Below are positions 16,717 through 27,394 of a DNA stretch of 64,000 nt, piece after piece. A program made the position numbers and the translations under genes. The notes under the pieces are model-generated. The model saw only the letters and a list, made by a program, of their open reading frames with translations, did no database searches and had not been told where the DNA came from. Position 1 is the first letter of the stretch; every line of letters begins with the position of its first letter. The stretch is from Methylobacterium frigidaeris. Lineage in GTDB: Bacteria; Pseudomonadota; Alphaproteobacteria; Rhizobiales; Beijerinckiaceae. The DNA lies in NCBI RefSeq assembly GCF_022179185.1, contig NZ_BPQJ01000019.1, forward strand, positions 62,001 through 126,000. The letters are read 5' to 3'.

Positions 16717-17940
16717 TCAGCACCCGCGCAGCCACTCCAGCACGCCCCTCGCCGCCGCCCGGCCGCTGGCGAAGCTCGCCTGGAGCAGGTAGCCGCCAGT
16801 CGGCGCCTCCCAGTCCAGCATCTCGCCGGCGACGAACGTGCCGGGCCGGGCCCGCAGCATGAAGCGGTCGTCGAGACCGGCGAAGGCGACGCCGCCGGCG
16901 CTGGAGATCGCCCGCTCGATCGGCCGCAGGCCGGTGAGCCGCAGCGGCACCGCCTTGATCAAGGCTGCAAGGGCGCCCGGCTCCGCCGGCAGATTGCGCT
17001 CCGCCTCGCGCAGCAGGCCGGCCGCCAGCGGGCTCAAAGCCGCGGCTTTCCGCAGGACCGTCGCGCGGGACTCCTTCGCCCGCGCTCCGGCGATCCGGCG
17101 GGCGAGAGCGGCGACGTCGAGGTCCGGCCGCAGGTCGACGGCAAGCACCGCCTCTCGCCTTTCCTCGATCGCCTCGCGGATCTGTCGCGACAGGGCATAG
17201 ACCGCACCGCCCTCGATGCCGTCGGCGGTGATCATCGCCTCGCCCCGCACATGGTCTGGTCCGAGGTGCAGCGCGATCCGCTTGAGCGGCGCCCCGGCGA
17301 AGCGCTCGGCGAAGATCGGCGACCAATCCACGGTGAAGCCGGCATTGGCGGGGCGGAGCGGGTTCACGGAAACCCCCTCGGCCTCCAGCACCGGCACCCA
17401 GGCGCCGTCGGACCCGAGCCGCGGCCAGCTGGCGCCGCCGAGGGCCAGCACCGTCGCGTCCGCGTTCAGGCTTTCCGGGCCGTGCTCGCCCGCGAGGGTG
17501 AGCGCGCCCTCGTCGTCCCAGCCGGTCCAGCGGGTGCGGGTGCGCAGGGTCACGCCGAGATGGTCGAGCCGGGCGAGCCAGGCCCGCAGCAGCGGCGAAG
17601 CCTTGAAGGCCTGTGGAAACACCCGGCCGCTCGATCCGACGAAGGTCGGCTGGCCCAATGCCTCGCACCAGCCGCGCAGGGCCTGCGGCGGAAACTCCCG
17701 AACCGCTGCGTCAAGGCGTCGCTCCGGCGGGGCGTAGCGGGCGAGGAAGCGCTCCAGCGGCTCGCTGTGGGTGAGGTTGAGGCCGCCGCGCCCAGCGATC
17801 AGCAGCTTGCGGGCCGGGGAGGGCATCCGCTCGATCACGGTGACCTGCAGGCCCGCCGCCGCCAGGATCTCGGCGGCGGAGAGGCCCGCGGGCCCGCCTC
17901 CGATCACCACTACCGTCCCTTGCGCTCTCGCCGTCGTCAT
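16717..17940 (-). CDS. TIGR03862-type flavoprotein (HI0933/BaiN-like)
   Basis: A 407-residue FAD-dependent oxidoreductase of the HI0933-like family, TIGR03862 branch. The N-terminal Rossmann motif VVVIGGGPAGLSAAEILA binds FAD; the family signatures KLLIAGRGGLNLTHSE and LALGGASWPRLGSDG follow, and the C-terminus has GTFVAGEMLDWEAPTGGYLLQ, the FAD-closing segment. The biological substrate of this branch is unknown. The gene is monocistronic as far as can be seen, convergent with the DUF2778 gene and divergent from terC. Confidence 0.88.
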   Translation of the reverse strand: MTTARAQGTVVVIGGGPAGLSAAEILAAAGLQVTVIERMPSPARKLLIAGRGGLNLTHSEPLERFLARYAPPERRLDAAVREFPPQALRGWCEALGQPTFVGSSGRVFPQAFKASPLLRAWLARLDHLGVTLRTRTRWTGWDDEGALTLAGEHGPESLNADATVLALGGASWPRLGSDGAWVPVLEAEGVSVNPLRPANAGFTVDWSPIFAERFAGAPLKRIALHLGPDHVRGEAMITADGIEGGAVYALSRQIREAIEERREAVLAVDLRPDLDVAALARRIAGARAKESRATVLRKAAALSPLAAGLLREAERNLPAEPGALAALIKAVPLRLTGLRPIERAISSAGGVAFAGLDDRFMLRARPGTFVAGEMLDWEAPTGGYLLQASFASGRAAARGVLEWLRGC

Positions 17941-18113
17941 GGGCGCCCCAAGGCCGCGATGCAGGCAGCCCTGTCAACATGTCGCCTGGGCAGGATGGAA
18001 AAATAAGAGCGTGGCCGTCAGCCCCCGCTGCCCTTGATCCGCCGCCATCCGGGACATAAGTCGCTCCCATCGGCTGCGGGCCCCTCTGGCGAGCGGCGCA
18101 ACGCGCGCTCGTG

Positions 18114-19205
18114 ATGTCGGAGCCGATGCTTTCCTCCTCGAAGCATCACGGTCCCGCGATGGTCGATTTTCTGTATATGACGTGGCTCGGCAAGCCGGTC
18201 TGGATGTGGCTGGGCTTCCACGCCGTCATCTTCATCCTGCTCGCCCTCGATCTCGGCCTTCTGCACCGCGACAAGAGTCGCGAGATCGGCGTGAAGGAGA
18301 GCCTGCTCCTCACCGCCTTCTATCTCACCCTCGGCCTCCTCTTCGGCGGCTGGGTCTGGTGGTACATCGGGCCGCAGGCGGGCCAGGAATACCTGGCCGG
18401 CCTCGTGGTCGAGAAGTCGCTGTCGATGGACAACGTCTTCGTCATCGCGGTGATCTTCGGCTATCTCGGCATTCCCCGCAACGCGCAACACCGGGTGCTG
18501 CTGTGGGGCATCCTGGCGGCGATCGTGCTGCGCGGCCTGATGATCGGGCTCGGCGCCGCCCTCGTCCATCAGGCCGAGTGGGTGCTGACGATCTTCGCCG
18601 CGTTCCTGATCTATGCCGGCATCAAGATGCTGGTCTCCGGCGACGAGGAGGAGGGCGAGAGCCGATCCGCCGACCGCTTCACCGCCTTCATGCGCCGGCA
18701 CATGCGCGTGACCGACCAGCTCGACGGCCAGAAATTCACCACCCGCCGGCCCGATCCGGCGACCGGCAAGCCGGTCCTCTGGCTCACCCCGCTCGCCCTG
18801 GCGCTGGTGCTGGTCAACGGCGCCGACGTGATCTTCGCGGTCGACAGTGTCCCGGCGATCTTCGCCATCACCACCGACACCTACGTGGTCTACACGTCGA
18901 ACATCTTCGCGATCCTCGGCCTGCGCGCGCTCTATTTCGCACTCGCAGCGATGGTCGACCGCTTCGCCTACCTGAAGACCGCGCTTGCCCTGATCCTGAT
19001 CTTCATCGGCCTGAAGATCGTGGTGGCGGACACGTTCGAGCTGGTCGAGGTCCAGCCCTGGGTCGCGCTGGTCGTCACCGTGGTGCTGCTCGCCGGCGGC
19101 ATCGTCTACAGCCTCTGGCGCACCCGCGGCGCGGCGGAGGCACCGGCCGCCGTCCCGCCCGAGGCCGACGTGCCGCGCGAACGGCTCGGCAGCAGCCACG
19201 GGTAA
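18114..19205 (+). CDS. TerC-family integral membrane protein
   Basis: A 363-residue inner-membrane protein with about eight to nine hydrophobic helices and the TerC signatures EKSLSMDNVFVIAVIF and NGADVIFAVDSVPAIFAIT, whose acidic residues lie in membrane segments as in metal-ion exporters. The Alx/TerC family exports manganese or protects secreted metalloproteins; the name TerC is historical. A charged loop (about residues 180-225) separates two halves. Start choice is uncertain: ATG at 18114 is used, ATG at 18159 is also plausible and neither has a clear Shine-Dalgarno. A strong terminator follows. Confidence 0.9.
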   Translation: MSEPMLSSSKHHGPAMVDFLYMTWLGKPVWMWLGFHAVIFILLALDLGLLHRDKSREIGVKESLLLTAFYLTLGLLFGGWVWWYIGPQAGQEYLAGLVVEKSLSMDNVFVIAVIFGYLGIPRNAQHRVLLWGILAAIVLRGLMIGLGAALVHQAEWVLTIFAAFLIYAGIKMLVSGDEEEGESRSADRFTAFMRRHMRVTDQLDGQKFTTRRPDPATGKPVLWLTPLALALVLVNGADVIFAVDSVPAIFAITTDTYVVYTSNIFAILGLRALYFALAAMVDRFAYLKTALALILIFIGLKIVVADTFELVEVQPWVALVVTVVLLAGGIVYSLWRTRGAAEAPAAVPPEADVPRERLGSSHG

Positions 19206-19215
19206 ACGGTTGGAA

Positions 19216-19239
19216 GGGGCGCCGTGGCGCCCCTTTTTT
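19216..19239 (+). terminator. Rho-independent terminator of terC
   Basis: GGGGCGC (19216-19222), a four-base loop and GCGCCCC (19227-19233) are followed directly by six T residues. It starts about ten bases after the terC stop. Confidence 0.9.
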
Positions 19240-19334
19240 GACTCAGCGGCGGGGACTGGAGAGTCGCGCTGACGACCGACATCCAAGCTTGGGAGCGCCT
19301 GGTTTGAAGCCCTCACCCGGGGTCATACCCACCA

Positions 19335-19372
19335 CGTCATTCCGGGCCCCGCTTCGCGGCCCCGGAATGACG
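19335..19372. repeat. REP-like palindrome
   Basis: CGTCATTCCGGG (19335-19346) and its reverse complement CCCGGAATGACG (19361-19372) flank CCCCGCTTCGCGGC, which itself forms a short stem. The motif lies between convergent terC and mgtE. It looks like a dispersed intergenic palindrome; copy number cannot be judged from this window. Confidence 0.6.
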
Positions 19373-19414
19373 GGTCAGGCCTGACGTGCCACAGAGCCGG
19401 AACCGAACCGGCCT

Positions 19415-20782
19415 CTACAGCAACGTGCCCTTCAGGATCACCAGCGCCACCGTGAAGTAGATCACCAATCCCGACACGTCGACCAGGGTCGCGACGAACG
19501 GGGCCGAGGCGGTAGCGGGGTCGAAGCCGACGCGCTGAAGGATGAAGGGCAGCATCGAGCCGGTGAGCGAGCCGAACAGCACGATCCCGACGAGCGCCGT
19601 GCCGACGGTGGCGGCCACGAGGAACCAGTGCTCGCCGTAATCGTAGAAGCCGAGCTTCTGCCAGATCACGATCCGCACCACGCCGATCATGCCGAGGATC
19701 GCCCCGAGCGTCAGGCCGGCGGGGATCTCGCGGAGCGCCACCCGCCACCAGTCGCGCAAGCGCACCTGGTGCAGGGCCAGCGCCCGGATCAGCAGCGAGG
19801 TCGCCTGCGAGCCCGAATTGCCGCCCGAGCTCATGATGAGCGGGATGAACAGGGTCAGCACCAGGGCCTTCTCCAGTTCGCCCTCGAATCCCTGCATCGC
19901 GCTGGCGGTGAGCATCTCGGAGAGGAACAGCACGCAGAGCCAGCCGGCCCGCTTGCGGATCATGGTCAGGAAGCTGATCGACATGTAGGGCTCGTCGAGC
20001 GCCTCCATGCCGCCGAAGCGCTGCACGTCCTCGGTCTGCTTCTGGATCATCGCGTCGATCACGTCGTCGACGGTGACGATGCCGACGACGTGGTTGCTGG
20101 CATCGACCACAGGCACGGCGAGCAGGTCGTATTTCGAGATCAGCCGGGCCGCCTCGTCGCGGCTGGCATCGGCCGAGACCACCACCGGGCGGCGGTTCGG
20201 CGCCACCGACAGGATGTTGTCCTCGGGGTGGCCGGTGATCAGGCGGCGCAGGGGCACCGCCTTGGCGAGCGCTCCGGTGCGCGGATCGAGCACGAAGATC
20301 GAGTAGACGGTCTCGCGGGTGCGCTCGACCTTGCGGATGTAGTCGAGGGTGAGCCCGACGGTCCAGGTCGTCGGCACGGCGACGAACTCGGTCGTCATGA
20401 TCGAGCCGACGCTCTCCTCCGGATAGGCGATGAGCTTGTCGACGGCGCCGCGGGTCTCGGCGTCGAGGCGGGCGCGCAGGTCGGAGCGGCCCGGCTCCTC
20501 GATCTCCCGGATCACGTCGGTGACCCGGTCGGCCGACATGCCCGACAGGAACGAGGCGACACGGTCACGCGGCAGCATCTCGATGATGTCGGGGGCGCAG
20601 TCGAGCTCGGGCTGGTCCAGCACCTCGACGGCGCGCTCGTGGGGCAGGCTGAGCAGGATGGCCGCCGCCACTTCCGGCGCCTCCCGGTTCAGGGCCTCGA
20701 CGATGTCGGGGGCGCTCTCCTCGGCGAGCCGCGCGGCGAGGGCGGCGGGCTCGACGGGGGCGTCGATCACGGTGTCGGTCAT
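19415..20782 (-). CDS. mgtE: Magnesium transporter MgtE
   Basis: A 455-residue Mg2+ channel of the MgtE family. An N-terminal helical superfamily domain (about residues 20-135, with LPRDRVASFLSGMSADRVTD) is followed by a CBS pair (about 140-265, with VSADASRDEAARLISKYDL and VVGIVTVDDVIDAM) that senses cytosolic magnesium, then five C-terminal membrane helices containing the conserved GGNSGSQAT. Length and order match the family. No M-box or other riboswitch was recognised in the 325-base gap upstream, so control is probably by the CBS gate. Confidence 0.95.
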   Translation of the reverse strand: MTDTVIDAPVEPAALAARLAEESAPDIVEALNREAPEVAAAILLSLPHERAVEVLDQPELDCAPDIIEMLPRDRVASFLSGMSADRVTDVIREIEEPGRSDLRARLDAETRGAVDKLIAYPEESVGSIMTTEFVAVPTTWTVGLTLDYIRKVERTRETVYSIFVLDPRTGALAKAVPLRRLITGHPEDNILSVAPNRRPVVVSADASRDEAARLISKYDLLAVPVVDASNHVVGIVTVDDVIDAMIQKQTEDVQRFGGMEALDEPYMSISFLTMIRKRAGWLCVLFLSEMLTASAMQGFEGELEKALVLTLFIPLIMSSGGNSGSQATSLLIRALALHQVRLRDWWRVALREIPAGLTLGAILGMIGVVRIVIWQKLGFYDYGEHWFLVAATVGTALVGIVLFGSLTGSMLPFILQRVGFDPATASAPFVATLVDVSGLVIYFTVALVILKGTLL

Positions 20783-21107
20783 GGCTCACCTGTTGGGGCG
20801 CGGGCGTCGGCCGGCCGTCCCCGGTCGGTCGCGGTGAGCCGCCGAACAGGCGAGCGCGCGGGACCTCAGGCCGGAGACGGCAAGGGCGGTCGACTGTGAC
20901 TGTCGCTCGGCATGGGGTTGAGGTTGTCCGGGGATGCTGCGGCGCGAGAGCGCGCTGCGAGCCGCCCGTCACTGCGCCGAGCCGGAGGCCGCGTCAAGAG
21001 GGGAACCGTGGGCGCCGGATCGGAATTCGTAAGCGAACACTCATCAGCCCGGAGCCTCTGGAAACGTTAGGAAATCTTCCAGGAATCCGGCCGTCACGGG
21101 GGCCACG
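20783..21107. other. Gap between divergent mgtE and the iron-permease-like gene
   Basis: No gene with a convincing start was seen on either strand. The gap must contain promoters for both flanking genes, but I could not identify clear -35/-10 pairs. An AT-rich patch at about 21060-21085 is the likeliest promoter region for the rightward gene. Confidence 0.4.
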
Positions 21108-21554
21108 ATGGCAACGACGCGCGTCCTCACCTTCTCGGATTTCGCCGCTTCGGTCGCCCGGGCGGCGGGTCGTCCCGGCACCTTCGCGGCGAGCCTGCTC
21201 CTGATCGCGGTCTGGGCGGTGACCGGCCCGCTGTTCCACTACTCGGACACCTGGCAGCTGATCATCAACACCGGCACGACCATCGTGACGTTCCTGATGG
21301 TCTTCCTGATCCAGAACACCCAGAACCGCGACGGGGCGGCGATCCAGGCCAAGCTCGACGAGCTGATCCGGGCGAGCGCGGCCCAGAACGCCTATATCGG
21401 CATCGAGCACCTGACCGAGGAGGAGCTCGATCTCCTGCGCGCCCGCTGCGAGGCGCGGGCGAAGGATTTTCGTCTGAGCGACGCGGCGGACGCCGCCGAG
21501 GAGACCGCCAACGCGAAGGCGGCCGCCGCCGCCCGGGCCGCGGCCGGCGCGTGA
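21108..21554 (+). CDS. Low-affinity iron permease family protein
   Basis: A 148-residue protein with two hydrophobic helices (about residues 27-45 and 50-68: TFAASLLLIAVWAVTGPLF, TGTTIVTFLMVFLIQNTQNRD), followed by a charged helical tail with KLDELIRA and the motif GIEHLTEEELDLLR. This matches the small bacterial proteins named after the fungal low-affinity iron permease Fet4, although iron transport by the bacterial members is not established. It stands alone; the response regulator gene converges on it with a six-base gap. Confidence 0.85.
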   Translation: MATTRVLTFSDFAASVARAAGRPGTFAASLLLIAVWAVTGPLFHYSDTWQLIINTGTTIVTFLMVFLIQNTQNRDGAAIQAKLDELIRASAAQNAYIGIEHLTEEELDLLRARCEARAKDFRLSDAADAAEETANAKAAAAARAAAGA

Positions 21555-21560
21555 GACCGA

Positions 21561-21989
21561 TCAGGCGCAGAGCTGGCGCGACATCTCGATCTCGCTCGCC
21601 ATCATCCGGGCCAGCCGCAGGATGTCGGCGATCACGAAAGGCTTGGTGACGAAGATGCTGCCGGGCACCGCTGGATGCTTCAGGTTGGCGGTGGTCGATG
21701 AATAGATCACCGGCCGGTGCGGCTGGATCTGCCGGTAGGCCTCGGCCACGCTCCAACCGTCGACGAGGCCGGGCAGCCGGATGTCGGTGAGGAGCCAGTC
21801 GATCCGCGCGCCATGCTGGCGCAGCAGGGTCAGCGCCGCCTCGCCGCTCGACGCGGTCAGCGTCTCGACGCCGTGCTGCTCGCACAGGGTCACCAGCAGC
21901 TCGAGCAGCATGTAGCTGTCCTCGACGATGAGGACGCAGGGCTTGGGCTGCGGCTGCGACATCCGGGGCGAGGGCGGGGACTCGAGCAT
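21561..21989 (-). CDS. Single-domain response regulator
   Basis: A receiver-only protein of about 142 residues. The receiver fold is complete: acidic pocket in VLIVEDSYM, phospho-acceptor aspartate in LLTDIRLPG, the conserved Ser/Thr in VIYSSTTA, and lysine in FVTKPF. There is no output domain, so it works by protein contact or in a phosphorelay. No histidine kinase is nearby. I start at the ATG at 21989; the frame extends to 22079 and an ATG at 21962 also fits. It is divergent from pal. Confidence 0.85.
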   Translation of the reverse strand: MLESPPSPRMSQPQPKPCVLIVEDSYMLLELLVTLCEQHGVETLTASSGEAALTLLRQHGARIDWLLTDIRLPGLVDGWSVAEAYRQIQPHRPVIYSSTTANLKHPAVPGSIFVTKPFVIADILRLARMMASEIEMSRQLCA

Positions 21990-22386
21990 CGCGGGAGAAT
22001 CTCGATCATCAATGGGGTGACGGTCGGTCCTCTTGGTTAACGAAACGTCAATGAGCGCGAACCGTTTTGATGCAAACATGCAACACGACGCGGGAGTGCG
22101 CCGCGACGGCGTTCCGCGCCGCAGCGTAGCCGTATTTCAACGGTGTCTGGGGCTCGCCCCGCCTCGTCGCCGGGGCTCGGCCCGGGCGGCGGGAGCCGCG
22201 CGGCCCCGCCGAGGTCGCGAGGTCCGGTTGCGCGAAGTCCCCGTCAAGGTCGACGGAACCTTCGCTTAACCGGCCGGGACTATGGACGATCGCGTGTCGT
22301 GAAGCGGCGTGGCCGGGCTCTTCGTGCCGCCTGGGCCTCGCCGGGTGCGGTCTTCGCTCGAGACCGCTCAGAGGAGTTCTCAGTCG
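21990..22386. other. Gap between the response regulator and pal
   Basis: Nearly 400 bases without a supported gene. The left third (about 22030-22080) is AT-richer and probably contains the leftward promoter; the remainder is GC-rich. The tolQRAB genes that often precede pal are not here. Frames in this interval lack family resemblance or ribosome binding sites. Confidence 0.4.
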
Positions 22387-22914
22387 ATGCCGCTGCCGCT
22401 CGCGCCCCTGCGCGCGCTCAAGATCACCGCCGCCCTCGGGCTCGCCCTGTCGATGGCGGCCTGCGCGAGCAACAACGACCTCGCCGACGCCTCGGCGGCC
22501 TACGGCGCCGGCGGCGCCGGCGGGCGCGGCGGTCCTGCGACGCCGGGCAGCGCCCAGGACTTCGTGGTCAATATCGGCGACCGGGTGTTCTTCGATTCCG
22601 ACTCGACCGACCTGACCCCGACCGCCACCGCGACCCTGGACAAGCAGGCGCAGTGGCTGTCGCGCTACCCGCGCTACACCTTCCTGATCGAGGGCCATGC
22701 CGACGAGCGCGGGACCCGCGAGTACAACTTCTCCCTCGGCGCCCGCCGGGCGCAGGCCGTGCGGGACTACCTCGCCTCCCGGGGCATCGGGTCGAGCCGC
22801 ATGCGCACGGTGTCCTACGGCAAGGAGCGCCCGGTGGCGGTCTGCAACGACATCTCGTGCTGGTCGCAGAACCGCCGCGCCGTCACGGTGCTGGACGGCG
22901 GCGCCGGCTCGTGA
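22387..22914 (+). CDS. pal: Peptidoglycan-associated lipoprotein Pal
   Basis: Pal is the outer-membrane lipoprotein of the Tol-Pal complex, which tethers the outer membrane to peptidoglycan and constricts it at division. Of 175 residues, the first 25 are a lipoprotein signal ending LSMAAC (lipid-modified Cys26), followed by a Gly/Ala linker and an OmpA-like domain with VFFDSDSTDLTPTA, IEGHADERGTREYNFSLG and SYGKERPVA. The ATG at 22387 follows GAGGAG. cpoB follows as expected; tolB is missing directly upstream. Confidence 0.95.
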   Translation: MPLPLAPLRALKITAALGLALSMAACASNNDLADASAAYGAGGAGGRGGPATPGSAQDFVVNIGDRVFFDSDSTDLTPTATATLDKQAQWLSRYPRYTFLIEGHADERGTREYNFSLGARRAQAVRDYLASRGIGSSRMRTVSYGKERPVAVCNDISCWSQNRRAVTVLDGGAGS

Positions 22915-23065
22915 GGGTAAGGGGCGGCGCGCTGCCGCCCCCTTGCCCGGAGAGGGGACCCTTGCCCAGAGGGACGGAGTAGTCCGCGCCGACCTTTTGC
23001 CGGGAGACGCGGCATCTGCTAACCCGCGCTCCCGAGTGCGGACCCGCCGCCTGACCCGAGCCGTG

Positions 23066-24040
23066 ATGCGCCCCGCCATGCTTCGCCGCCTGCTCCTCGC
23101 CCCCCTCGCCGTTTCAGGGCTGGCCCTCGCCGCCGCGTGCCCGGCCGCTGCCCAGGACGCCGCCGAGTTCGTGGTGCGCCTCAACCGGCTGGAGAACCAG
23201 TCGCGCCAGATGGCGGGCCAGATCGAGTCGCTCCAGTACGAGAACCGCCAGCTCAAGGAGCAGCTGCGCAAGTTCCAGGAGGACGTCGAGTTCCGCTTCC
23301 AGGAGATGAAGGGCGGGCAGCGCCCGGCAGCCTCCACCCCGCAGGCCAAGCCCCAGAAGCGGAGCGACGCCTTCGACCCGTCCCAGAATCCCGGCGCACC
23401 GGGCGCCCCGCAGGCCCTCGGCGGTACGCCTGGATCGGGCGCCGCGACGCCCTCGCAGGCGCCGCGCTCCGCGGCGGCCGCCCCCGCGACCCCGAGCGCC
23501 ACCGCCACCCTCGCGCCACCCCGCGCGGCGATCGAGGACGAGACGCCGGATTACGGCGAGCCGGTGGACCTGCGCCCTCCGTCCCGCCCGACCGCCGCCG
23601 CACCGGCCGCGGCGCCACGACCCACCGCCAGCGTCGCGGCCACCGGCACCGGCGACGCCAAGGCCGATTACGAGACGGCCTACGCCTACGTGCTGCAGCG
23701 CCAGTACGAGCAGGCCGAGATGAGCCTGCGACAGTTCATCCAGTCGCATCCGCGCGACGCCCTGGTGCCGGACGCGACCTACTGGCTCGGCGAGAGCTAC
23801 CTGCAGCGCAACCGCACCCGTGAGGCGGCCGAGCAGTTCCTGAAGGTCTCGACCGACTACGCCCGCTCGCGCAAGGCGCCGGACGCGATGCTGAAGCTCG
23901 GCGCCTCGCTCAACGCCCTTGGCGCCCGCGAGCAGGCCTGCGCCACCCTGGCCGAGCTGGAGCGCAAGTTCCCGCAGGCCTCCTCGACGGTGAAGCAGGG
24001 AGTCGACCGGGAACAGCGGCGCGCGCGCTGCGCCGCGTGA
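23066..24040 (+). CDS. cpoB: Cell division coordinator CpoB (YbgF)
   Basis: A periplasmic protein of 324 residues that couples Tol-Pal to septal peptidoglycan synthesis. It has a signal peptide (to about ACPAAAQ), an N-terminal coiled coil (about residues 32-80, LNRLENQSRQMAGQIESLQ), a long Pro/Ala linker, and three C-terminal TPR units (about 200-324) with DYETAYAYVLQRQYEQAE and PDATYWLGESYLQR. The start at 23066 is chosen to put the signal at the N-terminus; ATG at 23078 is an alternative. It follows pal and precedes tilS, an order common in Rhizobiales. Confidence 0.92.
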   Translation: MRPAMLRRLLLAPLAVSGLALAAACPAAAQDAAEFVVRLNRLENQSRQMAGQIESLQYENRQLKEQLRKFQEDVEFRFQEMKGGQRPAASTPQAKPQKRSDAFDPSQNPGAPGAPQALGGTPGSGAATPSQAPRSAAAAPATPSATATLAPPRAAIEDETPDYGEPVDLRPPSRPTAAAPAAAPRPTASVAATGTGDAKADYETAYAYVLQRQYEQAEMSLRQFIQSHPRDALVPDATYWLGESYLQRNRTREAAEQFLKVSTDYARSRKAPDAMLKLGASLNALGAREQACATLAELERKFPQASSTVKQGVDREQRRARCAA

Positions 24041-24050
24041 GCCAAGCAGT

Positions 24051-25124
24051 GTGAGTCGCCCGGACGGGCTCTCTTCCGGTCGACCTCTCGGCCTGGCCGA
24101 GAGCGCGGCTCTCCTGGATCCCTGGATCGGCCCCGGCGCCGCCTACCGGGGCGCGGTGCTGGCGGTGTCCGGCGGGCCCGATTCGACGGCGCTGATGGGC
24201 TGCGCCGCTCTCGCAGGGCGCGGGGTTCCCGTCATCGTCGCCACCGTCGATCACGGCTTGCGTCCCGCCTCGACCGCCGAGGCGGACGGGGTCGCCGGCC
24301 TCGCCGCCCGGCTCGGCTTGAGGCATCGGGTTCTCGCCTGGACGGGCCCGAAGCCGGCGGCGCGCCTTCAGGAGGTGGCCCGGGCGGCGCGCTACCGCCT
24401 GCTCGCCGACCTCGCCCGGGAGGCCGGCGCCGACCTCGTCCTCACGGCCCACACCCTCGACGACCAGGCCGAGACCGTGCTGATGCGCCTCTGCGCCGGA
24501 TCTGGTCCCGCCGGCCTCGCCGGGATGGCGCCGGCCCGTGCCCTCGGCGGGCTCACTCTCGGCCGACCGTTCCTGAGCGTGCCGAAGGCCCGCCTCGTCG
24601 CTACCTGCGAGGCGCGGGGCTGGCCGTTCGTGCGCGACCCATCCAACACCGATCCGCGCTTCGGCCGTGCGCGCCTGCGGCGCCTGCTGCCGCTCCTCGC
24701 CGAAGAGGGGCTGAGTGCGGATCGTCTCGTCCGCCTCGCCGGGCGTCTGCGCCGCGACGAGGCGGCCCTCAGCGAGGCCGCCGAGGCGGCCTTGCGCGAC
24801 CTTCGGCGACCCGAGCCGGACGGGGAGGGGCGCCTCGTCCTCGACGGGCTCGGGCTCGCGGCCCTGCCCGAGGCGGTCGCGCTGCGGGTCGTCGTCCTCG
24901 CCGTCGGAGCCGTGCAGGGCGCCGCGGCACGGGGCGAGGCGTCGCACTACCCGGCGCGCCTGGACCGGCTGGAGCGGACCGCCCTCGGCGAGATCCTGCC
25001 GGCCCTGCGGGAGGGCAAGGCCTGCCGGCGCACCGTCGCGGGTCTCCTCCTGGCGGCCGGCGGCGGCCGGCTGACCCTGGGGCCGGAGCCGCCGCGGCGG
25101 CCGCGGACACCGCGACCGGAATGA
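24051..25124 (+). CDS. tilS: tRNA(Ile)-lysidine synthetase
   Basis: TilS modifies C34 of the CAU-anticodon isoleucine tRNA to lysidine so that it reads AUA. The 357-residue product has the PP-loop SGGPDSTALM near residue 40, followed by VATVDHGLRP, AHTLDDQAETVLMRL and RDPSNTDPRFGRARLR, all diagnostic. It starts with GTG at 24051, ten bases after the cpoB stop. The C-terminal domain is shorter than in E. coli, as in other alphaproteobacteria. Confidence 0.93.
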   Translation: MSRPDGLSSGRPLGLAESAALLDPWIGPGAAYRGAVLAVSGGPDSTALMGCAALAGRGVPVIVATVDHGLRPASTAEADGVAGLAARLGLRHRVLAWTGPKPAARLQEVARAARYRLLADLAREAGADLVLTAHTLDDQAETVLMRLCAGSGPAGLAGMAPARALGGLTLGRPFLSVPKARLVATCEARGWPFVRDPSNTDPRFGRARLRRLLPLLAEEGLSADRLVRLAGRLRRDEAALSEAAEAALRDLRRPEPDGEGRLVLDGLGLAALPEAVALRVVVLAVGAVQGAAARGEASHYPARLDRLERTALGEILPALREGKACRRTVAGLLLAAGGGRLTLGPEPPRRPRTPRPE

Positions 25125-25173
25125 CGGTCGGCTGCGCCCGACGGCGTGCGGCGCCGCAGGCGCGGGCGATTAC

Positions 25174-25202
25174 TTGGCAAGCCCCGGGCGGGTGCCTACA
25201 TT
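25174..25202 (+). promoter_or_regulatory. Candidate sigma-70 promoter of ftsH
   Basis: TTGGCA (25174-25179) and TACATT (25197-25202) are separated by 17 bases, a strong match to the vegetative consensus. It lies 70 bases before the ftsH ATG, within the tilS-ftsH gap. Confidence 0.6.
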
Positions 25203-25272
25203 GCGGTCCGAGTGCCGGTGCCCCACCCAGCACGCCCGCCCGGTACCGCGCTCCTCAGGGATTGACTCTTCG

Positions 25273-27195
<1,923 letters not shown>

Positions 27196-27234
27196 CGCGG
27201 GCCCGGAATCCACACCGGTCGGTTTTCGCGACGA

Positions 27235-27270
27235 GGGGCGGCGGGAGAGATCCCGTCGCCCCTTGTTGTT
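27235..27270 (+). terminator. Terminator between ftsH and glmM
   Basis: GGGGCGGCGGGA (27235-27246) pairs with TCCCGTCGCCCC (27251-27262), including one G-U wobble, across the four-base loop GAGA, and is followed by TTGTTGTT. A typical intrinsic terminator, implying that glmM has its own promoter. Confidence 0.8.
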
Positions 27271-27394
27271 GTGCCGAAGTCGCAAAATAACCCAAACAGC
27301 ATGTGACCGCGTCCGGGTGATGGCGGCACCAGCCTTGCGCTAATCGTGCGAGACGGGGGCCGCTGGCCCGGAACGGGACAGGGAGACGACAGCC

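Noticed and set aside
17941..18113. yybP-ykoY manganese riboswitch before terC
   Set aside because: TerC-family genes often carry one, but I could not find its conserved loops in this leader.
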